A DNA stretch of 64,000 nucleotides from Marinobacter sp. LV10R510-11A (GCF_900215155.1 NZ_LT907980.1:186001-250000); one strand, 5' to 3'. Shown: positions 1 through 9,272, counted from the stretch's first letter. The notes: generated by a model from the letters alone, not told the origin. Program-made: numbers and translations.

Positions 1-479
1 CCAAGAAAAAAGCTCTGGGTGAAGATGTTAATGCTGTATCAACCGCTCTAAAGAGTAATCAGGCTGTCCACGAAGAGCTTAGTAGGATATCGAGCCACCT
101 AGATCCAAAATCAATTATCTGCCCAAACTCAAAATGCTCAAGCAATATGGATAAAAAGCCTATTTCCGTCAAAAAGAATGGCAAAACGACTAGCGGAAAC
201 CAAAGGTATATTTGCCTCCACTGTCGGAAGAGTTTTTGTGGTAAACCGAAGGCTCGCAAGCACTCCAAGCCTCATTTAAACAGGTTACTATTCAAGCTCC
301 TGGTCAACAAACAACCGATCAACCGTATTGCTGATGTTTTGGATATTTCAGAAAAAACGGTTTACGACAAAATCAGATTTATTCATCGCCAGTGTTTATC
401 GTTTGTTTCTGAGCGAGAGAGAAGACTTGAGAGCAGAGTTTTGAGCGATTTTATCTTTCAACAGACCGTCAAGTTCTGA
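1..479 (+). CDS. IS1-like transposase, zinc-ribbon/HTH part (5' partial, frameshifted)
   Basis: The frame is open from position 3, so the gene starts left of the window. It encodes an N-terminal helical stretch, a zinc ribbon with paired cysteines (CPNSKC near 135 and CLHC near 212), then a helix-turn-helix-like segment (QPINRIADVLDISEKTVYD). This is the layout of the DNA-binding half of IS1/InsA-type transposases. It stops at TGA 477-479, but the neighbouring frame continues with transposase-like sequence. A one-base backward step at the run GATTTTAT (447-454) would give a continuous product reading SDFYLSTDRQ. I read both parts as one gene with a -1 frameshift, either a mutation or programmed slippage. 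Family assignment is by motif only. Confidence 0.6.
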   Translation, partial: KKKALGEDVNAVSTALKSNQAVHEELSRISSHLDPKSIICPNSKCSSNMDKKPISVKKNGKTTSGNQRYICLHCRKSFCGKPKARKHSKPHLNRLLFKLLVNKQPINRIADVLDISEKTVYDKIRFIHRQCLSFVSERERRLESRVLSDFIFQQTVKF

Positions 480-1597
480 TGACCAACTGGACTCAACGAG
501 GTGACAAAAGGAATTGCGACCTCTACGGAATTGCCACGGCATGCTTGAACTCAGGCTACGTTTTCGCTTTCAACTTTAATTACGATGGCTCTGTGGACTC
601 CAGTTTGGCAGAGCGGGACTCAGTTGATAGTGGTGATCACGAAAGACCAAAACACCACCGAAAACACGCTAGAGTCTGGTTGAGCGAGGAGTTCAATGAC
701 GCTGTAAAGAATCGCTTACCTAGAGAGAAGTTACCATATGCCGGAAATCTTAGAGATGAAATTCAGATCAGAGCTCTGATCGAAAAAAGCTCTAATGTTC
801 CCGATTCGTCGGAGAACATCGATCAAACAAAAAGTCTTCCTAATCGCGGTGCCTTGGTTCATAACGAATACACCATGCTGGCTCACTTCTTTTTACTGAA
901 ACGGTTTTTCAGGAGCACAGGGAAAACTCGCTTCTTTCTGGATCTGGATAGCGGGATGAAGACGGCCTATATTTCTGCGTTTCGTGAGGAAATTGGAGAA
1001 GGCCGATCCGATGGGTTCTTAGTTAGGGCTTCGAAAAATAAAACAAATGATGAGAAAGAAAAGCTGGTAGCAAATTTCAAACGCATGGTTTCCAAAATGT
1101 CAGGAACCCCAGTCAAACAGCTGACCTTCAAAATCCTAATGGATGTAACTAACGGAATTATCGCGGAGCGTTTAAAGAAACCCATTAAGGTTCCGAACTC
1201 GCCTGAGTTTTGGATTGAGCATCCATGGGTGTCCAAGGCAGAGCCGGAGAAAATGGTGGCTGCGGTGACGAATGTGTCTAGGTACGACATTCTGCACCAG
1301 GCCAACCTCTACCGCATGGTGACCCTAGCTCCAGTAGATCGCTTTTTTATGAATATCCGCAGGATGTCTATGTACTTTGAAAGGCCATTCCAGTCAGGCA
1401 CCGGGATGGGGCGTATCTGGCACGGATACTCTGCATATAACCCTGAGATGTACACCATAGTGGGTGACATATTCAGGATTCATTACAACTACTGCACAAG
1501 ATCAAAGAAAAAGGACACACCCGCCATGAAACTGGGGCTTGCAAAAGCCCCAGTCACTGTCGAGAAAATCATTTATTACAATCGATATGCTGGATAG
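479..1597 (+). CDS. IS1-like transposase, catalytic part (second frame)
   Basis: This frame continues the zinc-ribbon gene after a -1 shift; true coding probably resumes near 452 rather than at the ATG at 479, which overlaps the upstream stop as TGATG. Candidate DDE acidic residues are the D of LSTDRQ just before 479 and the D of FFLDLDSGM, with a later E in the 330-aa remainder. The protein is basic and rich in Arg/Lys, as transposases are. No terminal inverted repeats were found to delimit an IS, so it may be a domesticated or decayed copy. Low-GC codon use differs from the purine genes that follow, which suggests transfer. Confidence 0.5.
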   Translation: MTNWTQRGDKRNCDLYGIATACLNSGYVFAFNFNYDGSVDSSLAERDSVDSGDHERPKHHRKHARVWLSEEFNDAVKNRLPREKLPYAGNLRDEIQIRALIEKSSNVPDSSENIDQTKSLPNRGALVHNEYTMLAHFFLLKRFFRSTGKTRFFLDLDSGMKTAYISAFREEIGEGRSDGFLVRASKNKTNDEKEKLVANFKRMVSKMSGTPVKQLTFKILMDVTNGIIAERLKKPIKVPNSPEFWIEHPWVSKAEPEKMVAAVTNVSRYDILHQANLYRMVTLAPVDRFFMNIRRMSMYFERPFQSGTGMGRIWHGYSAYNPEMYTIVGDIFRIHYNYCTRSKKKDTPAMKLGLAKAPVTVEKIIYYNRYAG

Positions 1598-1619
1598 AGT
1601 TGACCGGCTAATTCAAGCC

Positions 1620-1637
1620 AAAAGCTCAGGCTTTTTT
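1620..1637 (+). terminator. Short hairpin terminator after the transposase gene
   Basis: AAAAGC, loop TCAG, GCTTTT followed by more T lies 23 bp after the transposase stop codon. The stem is only six pairs, so termination may be partial. Confidence 0.45.
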
Positions 1638-1689
1638 CGTTGGGAAGCAGGGATGCCAAAACGTCTGCGTTCAGAAATTTTGAATGAAA

Positions 1690-1720
1690 AAAAGCCAGTG
1701 ATTTTTGGTCACTGGCTTTT
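1690..1720. terminator. Bidirectional intrinsic terminator
   Basis: A perfect 12-bp stem (AAAAGCCAGTGA / TCACTGGCTTTT) with a 7-nt loop has A-runs on one side and T-runs on the other. It can stop transcripts from the left gene and from sodB on the minus strand. Confidence 0.75.
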
Positions 1721-1829
1721 CTTACTTGGCTTGCCCAAGCTCAGCCACACTTAAGGTAAATGGCTTGACTAGTAGCGGGCGTTTCTATTCAGCCGTTGCC
1801 GGCTGCATCTGGAAAACCGGTTTGCCGAA

Positions 1830-2408
1830 TTAGGCCAGGTTTTCGTTCACAAAATCCCAGTTTACTAGGTTCCAGAACGCTTCCAGATACTTCGGGCGGG
1901 AGTTGCGGTAATCGATATAGTACGCGTGCTCCCACACATCCACGGTCAGCACTGGCTTGTCAGCGCCGGTCAGCGGTGTTTCTGCATTGCTGGTGCTAGC
2001 AATGGCAACGCTGCCGTCTGCTTTTTTAACCAGCCAAGTCCAGCCTGAACCGAAGTTGTTGGCCGCCTTGTCGTTGAACTCTTTCTTGAAGTCATCGAAT
2101 GAACCGAAAGCTTTTTCGATAGCTTCTTTAGCTGCACCTGTGGGCTCGCCGCCGCCGTTCGGGCTCAGGCAATTCCAGTAGAAGGTGTGGTTCCATACCT
2201 GGGCTGCGTTGTTGAACAACGGGCCACTGGCGCTTTTGATGATGTCTTCGAGCGACTTGCTGGCGTTATCGGTACCTTCAACCAGGCCGTTCAGCTTGGT
2301 GACGTAAGTATTGTGGTGCTTACCGTAATGGTACTCGAGGGTTTCAGCAGAAATATGTGGTTCCAGTGCGTTCTTTTCGTAAGGCAGTGCTGGAAGTTCA
2401 AATGCCAT
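1830..2408 (-). CDS. sodB: Iron superoxide dismutase
   Basis: 192 residues, the usual size of bacterial Fe-SOD. It converts superoxide to hydrogen peroxide and oxygen in the cytoplasm. The N-terminus MAFELPALPYEKNALEPHIS, the HHNTYV helix, the HTFYWNCLSP segment and the DVWEHAYYIDYRN motif are all present. They supply the expected three His and one Asp metal ligands (H in LEYHYGKHH, H in VWNHTF, D and H in DVWEH). Motifs such as NNAAQVWNHTF and FGSGW favour iron over manganese. The ATG has a GGGAGA ribosome site. It lies downstream of purK on the same strand with a 90-bp gap, probably with its own promoter. Confidence 0.96.
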   Translation of the reverse strand: MAFELPALPYEKNALEPHISAETLEYHYGKHHNTYVTKLNGLVEGTDNASKSLEDIIKSASGPLFNNAAQVWNHTFYWNCLSPNGGGEPTGAAKEAIEKAFGSFDDFKKEFNDKAANNFGSGWTWLVKKADGSVAIASTSNAETPLTGADKPVLTVDVWEHAYYIDYRNSRPKYLEAFWNLVNWDFVNENLA

Positions 2409-2498
2409 GAGGTCGTCTCCCTGTTTCTCTTAGTTATAATTTAATGTCACTACTCTAATATAGGGTCGATTTGAGCGATATCAACCCCGTAACGCAAT

Positions 2499-3623
2499 TC
2501 AGCCCTTGCTGTCAGCGTCTAGCGAGCTACTGAACTGAGGGCTGCCGGGCAAAAACTGCACGCAAGTTCGCACGCGCCACACCAGTTCGGCGTAACTGTC
2601 TGCTAGAACGTTTACGTGGCCAAGCTTGCGGCCAGGTCGTTCGCCTTTATTATAGAGGTGTACATGAGCGTAAGGGAGTTCCAGCAGGCGTTCAACATCT
2701 CCATGCTCTGCGATGATGTTAATCATACAGCTCACGCCGCGCGGCTCAACACTACCCAGTGAGTGCCCACTCACCGCCCGAATGTGGTTCTCAAACTGGC
2801 TCGTCATCGCGCCTTCGATAGTCCAGTGCCCTGAGTTATGAACCCGCGGAGCCATCTCATTTGCGATCAAGCCGGTGGCCGTTTCAAACAGTTCGAGCGC
2901 AAGTACGCCTACGTATTCCAACTCGTTTAGCAGAGTTTTGGTGTAGTGCTCTGCATCTTCTTGAACGTGCTTTTCCAATTTCGGCGCCGGGGCAATGGAG
3001 TAGCGCAGAATGCCCTCGTGGTGAACGTTCTCTGAAATGGGATAAAAGGCCATTTGGCCATCTTCGGCGCGCACGGCAATGATGGATACTTCACGGCTGA
3101 ACTCTATAAATTTCTCGACCATCAGCTGAGGATGGCCGATGGATTCCCAGGCGGCTTCTGCATCTTCTGGGCTCTTCAGTATGGCCTGGCCTTTGCCGTC
3201 GTAGCCTTCGGTATTGGATTTTGCCACGACTGGGCAGCCCAGGCTTTGCGCTGCTTCTTTGAGGGATTCGGCGCTGTCTGCGATTTTCCACTGTGGCGTG
3301 GGGATGCCAAGTTCACCGAACAGTGTTTTTTCGGCTTCGCGGTTTTGACAAATCTTTAGCGCGCGAGGGCAGGGGTGAACGGGCTTTTCTTTCGCCAGTC
3401 TTTCGGCAACGCTTACAGGGAGGTGCTCAAACTCGTAGGTTACGCGATCTACCCGTGACAAAAAGTCGTCTAGGTATTTGCCTTCGCGATCAATGATGAC
3501 TTCTCCCAGTCCAGCGCTGGGGCTGCCTGACATGTCATAGAAAACAAAGGTCTTGGCCAGCGGATATCCGGCAAGGGCGAGCATTCTTCCCAGTTGGCCG
3601 GCACCTAATACACCAATTCTCAT
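2499..3623 (-). CDS. purK: N5-carboxyaminoimidazole ribonucleotide synthase
   Basis: 374 residues, an ATP-grasp enzyme of purine synthesis. It uses ATP and bicarbonate to turn AIR into N5-CAIR. The N-terminal [19 protein letters not shown], the ATP-grasp segment around [15 protein letters not shown], and [18 protein letters not shown] near residue 265 are PurK signatures. It is encoded directly after purE with an ATGA overlap (3620-3623), so the two steps are translationally coupled. Confidence 0.97.
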   Translation of the reverse strand: MRIGVLGAGQLGRMLALAGYPLAKTFVFYDMSGSPSAGLGEVIIDREGKYLDDFLSRVDRVTYEFEHLPVSVAERLAKEKPVHPCPRALKICQNREAEKTLFGELGIPTPQWKIADSAESLKEAAQSLGCPVVAKSNTEGYDGKGQAILKSPEDAEAAWESIGHPQLMVEKFIEFSREVSIIAVRAEDGQMAFYPISENVHHEGILRYSIAPAPKLEKHVQEDAEHYTKTLLNELEYVGVLALELFETATGLIANEMAPRVHNSGHWTIEGAMTSQFENHIRAVSGHSLGSVEPRGVSCMINIIAEHGDVERLLELPYAHVHLYNKGERPGRKLGHVNVLADSYAELVWRVRTCVQFLPGSPQFSSSLDADSKG

Positions 3624-4114
3624 GTGTGCTCTCTTGGATCTGGGTTGTCTAGGATCGTTTGGGTTTGTGTTGCCCGGAACTCATCAATAGCTTTACGGAC
3701 ATCTGCATCGGCGGTGCCAATAATCTGTGCGGCCAGCAGGCCAGCGTTTGTGGCACCGGCGTTGCCGATAGCCAGGGTACCTACAGCAACACCGCCGGGC
3801 ATTTGGGCGATAGAGAGTAACGAATCAAGGCCGCTCAGGGCTTTGGATTGTACGGGTACGCCCAGTACCGGCAGGGATGTCTGGGAAGCGACCATGCCAG
3901 GTAGGTGTGCTGCGCCGCCGGCGCCTGCGATGATGACTTTTAGACCGCGGTCGGAGGCGCTTTTGGCGTAGTCAAAAAGCAGGTCCGGGGTGCGGTGGGC
4001 TGAGACGACTTTGGTTTCGTAGGCGACGCCGAGTTTGTCGAGCATGTTGGCGGCGTGTTCCATGGTGGGCCAGTCGGATTTTGAGCCCATGATAAGTCCT
4101 ACAAGCGGCTGCAT
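3620..4114 (-). CDS. purE: N5-CAIR mutase
   Basis: 164 residues from the chosen start. Class I PurE moves the carboxyl group of N5-CAIR to carbon, giving [17 protein letters not shown] is the substrate phosphate loop; SAHRTPD and [11 protein letters not shown] are the other active-site motifs. I chose the ATG at 4114 rather than the in-frame ATG at 4150, because AGGA sits about 10 nt upstream and the protein then begins [14 protein letters not shown], as in the family. It forms an operon with purK. Confidence 0.96.
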   Translation of the reverse strand: MQPLVGLIMGSKSDWPTMEHAANMLDKLGVAYETKVVSAHRTPDLLFDYAKSASDRGLKVIIAGAGGAAHLPGMVASQTSLPVLGVPVQSKALSGLDSLLSIAQMPGGVAVGTLAIGNAGATNAGLLAAQIIGTADADVRKAIDEFRATQTQTILDNPDPREHT

Positions 4115-4264
4115 ACGCAACTGTCCTGTGATAATTGGAAAGCCGGACATTGTATGTTTTGGCTATCTACCATGCAAGGAAGGCGGCCTCGTCATTTCAA
4201 CCTACGAACAAGTGCATGTATTATCGATGGCAATTAATTGAACCGTCCATATTCAGGAGCTGTA

Positions 4265-5230
4265 ATGGAACCCATCCGTCCAGATGACGATGAGCTAAGA
4301 GCCGAACGGCCTGTTGGTGCGCCAGATATGAAGGCGCCAGCGCAGAAGAAACCTAAGTCGGCAGCTGAGGGTGCGGGTGGTAAGCCGAAGCCACCGAAGG
4401 CGGCCAAGGGCGGTAGGAATGACAACGGTGGGGGTAGTGGTCGGTCGAGCTTGGCGGTTCTGTGGTTGTTGGTTATTGCTGTGGCTGTGGCTTTAGTGGC
4501 GGGGTGGTATTCGCAGAATCAGCGGATTCAGGTGCTTGAAGGGCAGTTGGAGGATGCGGATTACGGGGCGCGGCAGAGTAAGTTGGCGATGGCGCGGTTT
4601 GAGGGGGATCTTTCGGAAACGGGGGAGAGTCTGCAGCAGAGTCGTGCGTCGCTGGCTGAGCAGGTTGAAGCCCAGAAGAAGCAGCTTGATGCGGCGGATA
4701 GTGAGATTCGTAAGCTTTGGGTGATCGCAAACGAGCGTAACAAAAAGCAGCTGAATGATCAGCAGGAGCGCATTGCGGCTGCAGAGGCGGGGCTTGCGGA
4801 AGGTAAGAAGGCATTGGCGGATGTGGGTTCCACGGTCGAGAAGGTTCGGACGTCTTTAGGTAGCGACATTGCGGCGGTGAAGAAGCAGACGGAAACCTCG
4901 GTTGCGGCCTTGGAAGATTCTAACCGCCAGTCGGCGGAGCAGCTGACCAAGTTAAGTAAGCAGTTGGCGGATGTGGACCAGGTGGTTGAGCGGCGAGTGC
5001 GTCGTTTTGAGCAGGAGCAGAAGCTTGGAATCAGTGGCATAGAAGGGCGTTTGTCTGCTCTTGAGAAAAAGCTGTCTGGCAGCAATGGAGATAAAGAGCT
5101 CAAGAATGAGCTGGCGGCACTGAAGCGGAATGTTCAGGCTATTGATTCGTCTCGTGCTCAGGTTACGTCGCGCCTTGTGCGTTTGTCGGAAGAGGTTAAT
5201 CAGCTTCGCAGCCAGGTGTCTGGTCAGTAG
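4265..5230 (+). CDS. Single-pass inner-membrane coiled-coil protein
   Basis: 321 residues starting at the ATG with a GGAGC ribosome site. Residues 1-60 are charged and rich in Pro, Lys and Gly. One hydrophobic segment (LAVLWLLVIAVAVALVAGWY, about residues 63-82) is followed by roughly 240 residues of heptad-rich coiled coil with many Gln, Glu, Lys and Ala. The predicted topology is a short cytoplasmic tail with a long periplasmic coiled coil. No enzyme motif is visible and I do not recognise a named family. It stands alone between divergent purE and the lipoprotein gene, and looks like core genome rather than island DNA. Confidence 0.8.
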   Translation: MEPIRPDDDELRAERPVGAPDMKAPAQKKPKSAAEGAGGKPKPPKAAKGGRNDNGGGSGRSSLAVLWLLVIAVAVALVAGWYSQNQRIQVLEGQLEDADYGARQSKLAMARFEGDLSETGESLQQSRASLAEQVEAQKKQLDAADSEIRKLWVIANERNKKQLNDQQERIAAAEAGLAEGKKALADVGSTVEKVRTSLGSDIAAVKKQTETSVAALEDSNRQSAEQLTKLSKQLADVDQVVERRVRRFEQEQKLGISGIEGRLSALEKKLSGSNGDKELKNELAALKRNVQAIDSSRAQVTSRLVRLSEEVNQLRSQVSGQ

Positions 5231-5381
5231 CTGATCTGAAGTTAATGCGGGCGCCGTTGCACGGAAGCGGGCGCTCGGTTCTGTAACGGTTTGTTATCCA
5301 TCCCTTGCGGTAGCTCTCATTTATACGGTTTGGCAGTTGCTATGATCAGGCAACTCACCAAAGGATGAAGAGTTAACAACA

Positions 5382-6266
5382 ATGAAAACCCCAGTGTCTT
5401 TTTTTGAGCCCTTCAAGCTGCGCTCGTTTTGTTTCCGTGTACTGTTAGTCGTGTCGTTGGTGTCCGCATCTGGTTGCACGGTTTATCAGTCTATTGGTAA
5501 AAGTGTCGGGTCGTTTCTGCACCCGGTTTCTGGCCACGACTTTGTACACATTGATAACGACAGCTGGGATCGCAAGCATGCGGTTCTGTATTTTTATCGC
5601 ACCCACTCTCAGTGGGCCGCCGATGAGATTGAAGCGCCCAGTGTTTATATCGATGACGCCCACTATTTCAATATCCGCAACGACAGCTTCACCTGGCTTG
5701 TGGTGAGCCCCGGAGAGCGTCATATCGCCATGCGCCGGCCGCTGCTTGGTCTTGAGGGTTTGAACTCGTTCAGTTTAAGCCTGATTGCCGATGCCACCTT
5801 CAATGTTGAACCTGGCCGTATTTATTATCTGAGGTATAACGAGCTAACCGAACCGACCCAGGCCAATCCGGAGCTAGATCCCGAGCACCCCCTCGCTCAG
5901 GGTGATTTGCAACTGGTCACGCGTGATTACGCCATGCAGGGGCAGGAGATAGTTTCAACCCGCTTCCTGAACAGCGATTTGCTGGCCCCGAACCATGCCG
6001 CGGTTTCCATTGTCGAGTCCAATGAGGACGCGGATTACGAGCGGCGTATGGCGCTTCTGGAAGAAGAGCGCGAGGTGGAAATTGAAAGGCTTGAGCGCGA
6101 AGGGCAGTACGAATCAGCCTCTTGGTACTGGCCTTTTGGTGGCGGCTCTAAGGTTCCGCTTGCGACAGACCAAAAAATGGAACAGCTGGAGCAGGAATAT
6201 GCGGAGCTGGAGTTAGAGCGCGAGCGCCGTGAAGCGGCAGAATCGGATGGTTGGTGGTTTTTTTAG
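5382..6266 (+). CDS. DUF2846-like lipoprotein
   Basis: 294 residues. A signal peptide (FRVLLVVSLVSASGC) ends in a lipobox with the acylated Cys at about residue 32, so the mature protein is a lipoprotein. Residues 60-190 hold the pattern AVLYFYRTHSQWAADE ... VYIDDAHYF ... VSPGERHI ... VEPGRIYYLRY, which resembles the DUF2846 fold of small envelope lipoproteins. The C-terminal 80 residues are a Glu/Arg-rich helix containing SWYWPFGGG and ending in DGWWFF. Its function is unknown. The tRNA promoter starts 18 bp after its stop. Confidence 0.8.
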   Translation: MKTPVSFFEPFKLRSFCFRVLLVVSLVSASGCTVYQSIGKSVGSFLHPVSGHDFVHIDNDSWDRKHAVLYFYRTHSQWAADEIEAPSVYIDDAHYFNIRNDSFTWLVVSPGERHIAMRRPLLGLEGLNSFSLSLIADATFNVEPGRIYYLRYNELTEPTQANPELDPEHPLAQGDLQLVTRDYAMQGQEIVSTRFLNSDLLAPNHAAVSIVESNEDADYERRMALLEEEREVEIERLEREGQYESASWYWPFGGGSKVPLATDQKMEQLEQEYAELELERERREAAESDGWWFF

Positions 6267-6283
6267 AGTTTCCGGAAAAAGAT

Positions 6284-6311
6284 TTGACACCGCCGGGCAA
6301 ATGCTTAAAAT
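6284..6311 (+). promoter_or_regulatory. Sigma-70 promoter of the tRNA cluster
   Basis: TTGACA at 6284-6289 and TAAAAT at 6306-6311 with a 16-bp spacer. The GC-rich GCGCCTC just downstream is typical of stable-RNA promoters under stringent control. Confidence 0.75.
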
Positions 6312-6396
6312 GCGCCTCTCACTTGATTGAGCAATGAGGTCTGTTCGCAGGCAGTATTAGCATTTTCAAGTGAGTACCTTTGAAAGGTGACAAAGT

Positions 6397-6472
6397 GGGT
6401 GGTTAGCTCAGCTGGGAGAGCATCGCCCTTACAAGGCGAGGGTCACTGGTTCGATCCCAGTACCACCCACCA
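6397..6472 (+). tRNA. tRNA-Val (anticodon TAC), copy 1
   Basis: 76 nt including an encoded CCA. The acceptor GGGTGGT pairs with ACCACCC, the anticodon loop is CTTACAA, and the T-loop TTCGATC is present. Confidence 0.96.
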
Positions 6473-6541
6473 CTTTCTTTCAAGGTACGCATCGAGCACT
6501 TGAGTTCGGTGCACGATTCAGGCTTAATGCCGGATCGATGC

Positions 6542-6618
6542 GGAGCGGTAGTTCAGTTGGTTAGAATACCGGCCTGTCACGCCGGGGGTCGCGGGTTCGA
6601 GTCCCGTCCGCTCCGCCA
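6542..6618 (+). tRNA. tRNA-Asp (anticodon GTC)
   Basis: 77 nt including an encoded CCA. The acceptor GGAGCGG pairs with CCGCTCC, the anticodon loop is CTGTCAC, and the discriminator is G. Confidence 0.96.
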
Positions 6619-6643
6619 CTTTTATTATTGTTATATTGTTCCC

Positions 6644-6719
6644 GGGTGGTTAGCTCAGCTGGGAGAGCATCGCCCTTACAAGGCGAGGGTCACTGGTTCG
6701 ATCCCAGTACCACCCACCA
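6644..6719 (+). tRNA. tRNA-Val (anticodon TAC), copy 2
   Basis: Identical over all 76 nt to the copy at 6397-6472. The two copies flank tRNA-Asp and share one promoter and terminator. Confidence 0.96.
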
Positions 6720-6726
6720 GATTCCG

Positions 6727-6762
6727 AAAAAGGGCAAGTCCATTGGACTTGCCCTTTTTTTT
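6727..6762 (+). terminator. Intrinsic terminator of the tRNA cluster
   Basis: A 15-bp stem (AAAAAGGGCAAGTCC / GGACTTGCCCTTTTT) with an ATT loop is followed by T-rich sequence. It also serves the convergent acyl-CoA synthetase gene. Confidence 0.9.
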
Positions 6763-6786
6763 GGTTCATTGCACAGGCGTGAACGG

Positions 6787-8451
6787 TTATTGGGACGCAG
6801 GTGGAAGCGGGTCTTTTAGTAAGCGACGAAGCAGCTTACCGGTCCCGCTGGCGGGCAGCGAGTCACGGAACTCGACGTGCCTCGGATATTTGTAAGCCGC
6901 CATATTGTCCTTCGCCCAGTCGATAATGTCCTGCTCACTGAGCTTGCCTTGATAATCGGGCTTGAGCACCACAAAGAGTTTGACGCTTTCGCCTCGCTTT
7001 TCATCCGGTACAGCCACGGCGGCGGACTGCGCAACGGCGGGATGATTCAGCATCAGAGCTTCCACGTCTTCGGGGAAAACGCTGTAACCGGAGCACTTGA
7101 TCATTTCCTTGATGCGCCCCGTGAAGAAAAGATAGCCGTCTTCATCGAAATACCCTACGTCACCGGTATATACCCATCCTTTTTGAAGTGTTTCGCTCGT
7201 GGCCTCTGGTCGCTGCCAGTAGCCCGTGAAAACAAAGGCGTTACCCACCAGGATTTCCCCGGATTCTCCCGCAGGTTGCTCTTCGCCAGTGCTTAAGCTG
7301 ACTATCCGGATGTCGTTGCCAGGCATGGGTTTGCCACAGCTACCCCACCGAATCGCACCCTGTGGCATGTAGGTATCCATAGTGTGGGTTTCGCTGAGGC
7401 CGTAGGAGGCTTCATGCATCTGGCAACCGGTGAGAGATTTCCATTCATCCGCCAAGCCTTGTGTGACAGGAATGCCAAAACTGGTCGAAGGGTTGAAGCG
7501 CAGTGATGTCAGGTTTCGCGACTGGATGCCGGGCAGGCTCAGGATGGCCCTGTTCATAGGTGCAATGCTGTACCACATGTCTACCTTGTACTTTTCTATG
7601 GCTTGGACAGTGGCTTCCAAATCGAAGCGGGACAAGATTATGGTTGTCCAGCGGCCATAAACGCCGGCGTAAACCCCAAGGCACATACCGGCAATATGGC
7701 AGAAAGGCGCAATGGCCAATGATGTGGTGGCTTCATCCAAACCGTTAGCCTGAAACAGAGCAGCGGTCTTGAAGGTTGCAGCCCCCACCGGCAGCATGGC
7801 GCCCTTGGGGCGACCGGTGGTGCCAGATGTAAACGTCATCAGCGCGATGTCGTTTTCGAAGTCTACTGGCTCGGGTTTGTCGATTGGCTGGGACTGCTGA
7901 ATAGCACCCACCAGATCCGTAGTGTTCTCAGGAGTCCCTTGTGTCTGGGCCAACTCTTCTGGAACTGGCAGGGTAGGGTTTTGGGGTAAATAATCCATAT
8001 AGCGGGTTGTTATCACCAAATCCAGCTTCCCGAGTTTGTCCCGTACGGTTTCGAGCATGGGGTAAAGATCGTTGCTACAAATTACCGCCTTGGCTTCAGC
8101 ACTATCTAGTTGATATTCCAGTTCGGCGGTCTTGTATTGAGGGTTAAGTGGCGTGATCACTGCACCCAGCATTTGGATAGCATAGTGGGCAATGATGTAC
8201 TGCGGGCAATTTTGCAGGTAAATCCCCACGTGATCACCCTTGCCAACGCCTTTGGCCCGCAGAAAGGCAGCAAGCCTCCGGGTTGAGTCTGCAACTTCTT
8301 GCCAGCTGATCTCGCGTCCGTAGAAAACGTACGCAATTTGATGCGGCGCCTCGGCGGCGTTGAGCAATAGGTAATCGTGCATCGGTTTGGGGCCGCGGCG
8401 ATAGGCCACTTGTTTTGCCGCTTCAGAAAACTGCGCATTAGAAAGACTCAT
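6787..8451 (-). CDS. Acyl-CoA synthetase (AMP-forming)
   Basis: 554 residues. It activates a carboxylic acid, probably a fatty acid, with ATP and CoA through an acyl-adenylate. The AMP-binding loop MTFTSGTTGRPKGAML, the YGLSET motif, the hinge YTGDVGYFDEDGYLFFTGR, and a C-terminal catalytic Lys in SGTGKLLRR are all present. I chose the ATG at 8451 (AAGGAG 8 nt upstream); longer in-frame starts would run into the neighbouring regulator gene. It lies 67 bp after the TetR gene on the same strand and faces the carboxylase and thiolase cluster, so a role in fatty-acid or branched acyl uptake is likely. The exact substrate cannot be read from sequence. Confidence 0.9.
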   Translation of the reverse strand: MSLSNAQFSEAAKQVAYRRGPKPMHDYLLLNAAEAPHQIAYVFYGREISWQEVADSTRRLAAFLRAKGVGKGDHVGIYLQNCPQYIIAHYAIQMLGAVITPLNPQYKTAELEYQLDSAEAKAVICSNDLYPMLETVRDKLGKLDLVITTRYMDYLPQNPTLPVPEELAQTQGTPENTTDLVGAIQQSQPIDKPEPVDFENDIALMTFTSGTTGRPKGAMLPVGAATFKTAALFQANGLDEATTSLAIAPFCHIAGMCLGVYAGVYGRWTTIILSRFDLEATVQAIEKYKVDMWYSIAPMNRAILSLPGIQSRNLTSLRFNPSTSFGIPVTQGLADEWKSLTGCQMHEASYGLSETHTMDTYMPQGAIRWGSCGKPMPGNDIRIVSLSTGEEQPAGESGEILVGNAFVFTGYWQRPEATSETLQKGWVYTGDVGYFDEDGYLFFTGRIKEMIKCSGYSVFPEDVEALMLNHPAVAQSAAVAVPDEKRGESVKLFVVLKPDYQGKLSEQDIIDWAKDNMAAYKYPRHVEFRDSLPASGTGKLLRRLLKDPLPPASQ

Positions 8452-8518
8452 TCTCGCACTCCTTGTTTTTGTGATTTGATTGAGAAGACTGCAGGCCCTT
8501 CTTGGCCGGGCTCGGCTC

Positions 8519-9169
8519 TTATTTGGCGGGAGCTCCATAGGCAGCCTTGAGGGTTCGCTTTGCGGCTTCGTAGTGGTTTTGCAGTCGCGTGATTCCGGAG
8601 AACTGGGTAATCGGTGAGCCGAAATACCACAGAGGTGTGATCATCAAAACGACATCCTCAACAGGTGTATCCGCTCGAAGTTCACCGGTGCCAACAGCCA
8701 GCTGCACCGCGTGCGCCACGCATTTCTCGAAGTACTCTGACATCTCGGAGATTCCCTCAGCCACTTCCGCATCCATGGCGCTGAAGTCCAGGCGGGCTCG
8801 GGATGAAAGGCTCCAGGGGGTGCGTTCAGTTTCGGGCTGATTGAATTTCTCAAAGCGTGCTTTGGCATCTTCGAATAACAAGTCGATACGTGCCCCGAGT
8901 GACAGGCTAGGTACTAGCCAAATGTCCGCAAGGCCCGCCCGTACCTCCTGAAAGGTTACCGCGAACACCTCTTTTATCAGTTCAGCTTTGTTGCCGAAGT
9001 GGTAGTGGAGATTTGCTCTGGTAGACCCTACTTCTTTGGCTATGTCACCGTAACTTACGGCATCAATTCCCCGCATAATGAAGAGTCGCCGAGACACCTC
9101 GAGTAATCGAGCCCGGGCATGTCCGGGCTTTCGCTGAGCTGGGCTTGGTGATGCTGAAGCCGGTGTCAT
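8519..9169 (-). CDS. TetR-family transcriptional repressor
   Basis: 216 residues. The N-terminal helix-turn-helix (RLFIMRGIDAVSYGDIAKEVGSTRANLHYHFGNKAELIKEVF) is a standard TetR domain; the C-terminal ligand pocket is variable. The start at 9169 has AGGAGA 6 nt upstream. It is co-directional with the acyl-CoA synthetase and divergent from the single-chain carboxylase. The intergenic region carries two similar operator-like sites, so it probably represses both directions and is released by an acyl-CoA or related ligand (inference). Confidence 0.92.
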   Translation of the reverse strand: MTPASASPSPAQRKPGHARARLLEVSRRLFIMRGIDAVSYGDIAKEVGSTRANLHYHFGNKAELIKEVFAVTFQEVRAGLADIWLVPSLSLGARIDLLFEDAKARFEKFNQPETERTPWSLSSRARLDFSAMDAEVAEGISEMSEYFEKCVAHAVQLAVGTGELRADTPVEDVVLMITPLWYFGSPITQFSGITRLQNHYEAAKRTLKAAYGAPAK

Positions 9170-9220
9170 GAGCTCTCCTGTAAGCATTGCTATTGAGTTC
9201 TTATCATTGCAACTTGCTTA

Positions 9221-9236
9221 CTTACTTGCAAGTCAG
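9221..9236. promoter_or_regulatory. TetR-type operator, site 1
   Basis: CTTACTTGCAAGTCAG has an ACTTGCAAGT palindromic core. The same sequence appears inverted and slightly changed in site 2, 20 bp away. Confidence 0.65.
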
Positions 9237-9256
9237 TTGGTTTTGTACAAAGCTTA

Positions 9257-9272
9257 CTGACATACAAGTAAG
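9257..9272. promoter_or_regulatory. TetR-type operator, site 2
   Basis: CTGACATACAAGTAAG matches the reverse complement of site 1 at 14 of 16 positions. The paired sites sit between the divergent regulator and carboxylase genes. Confidence 0.6.

Noticed and set aside
1539-1754. 71-codon frame at the end of the left transposase gene
   Set aside because: It covers two hairpin terminators and has no ribosome site.
6500-6895. Long frames across the tRNA cluster
   Set aside because: They are translations of tRNA genes and the terminator.
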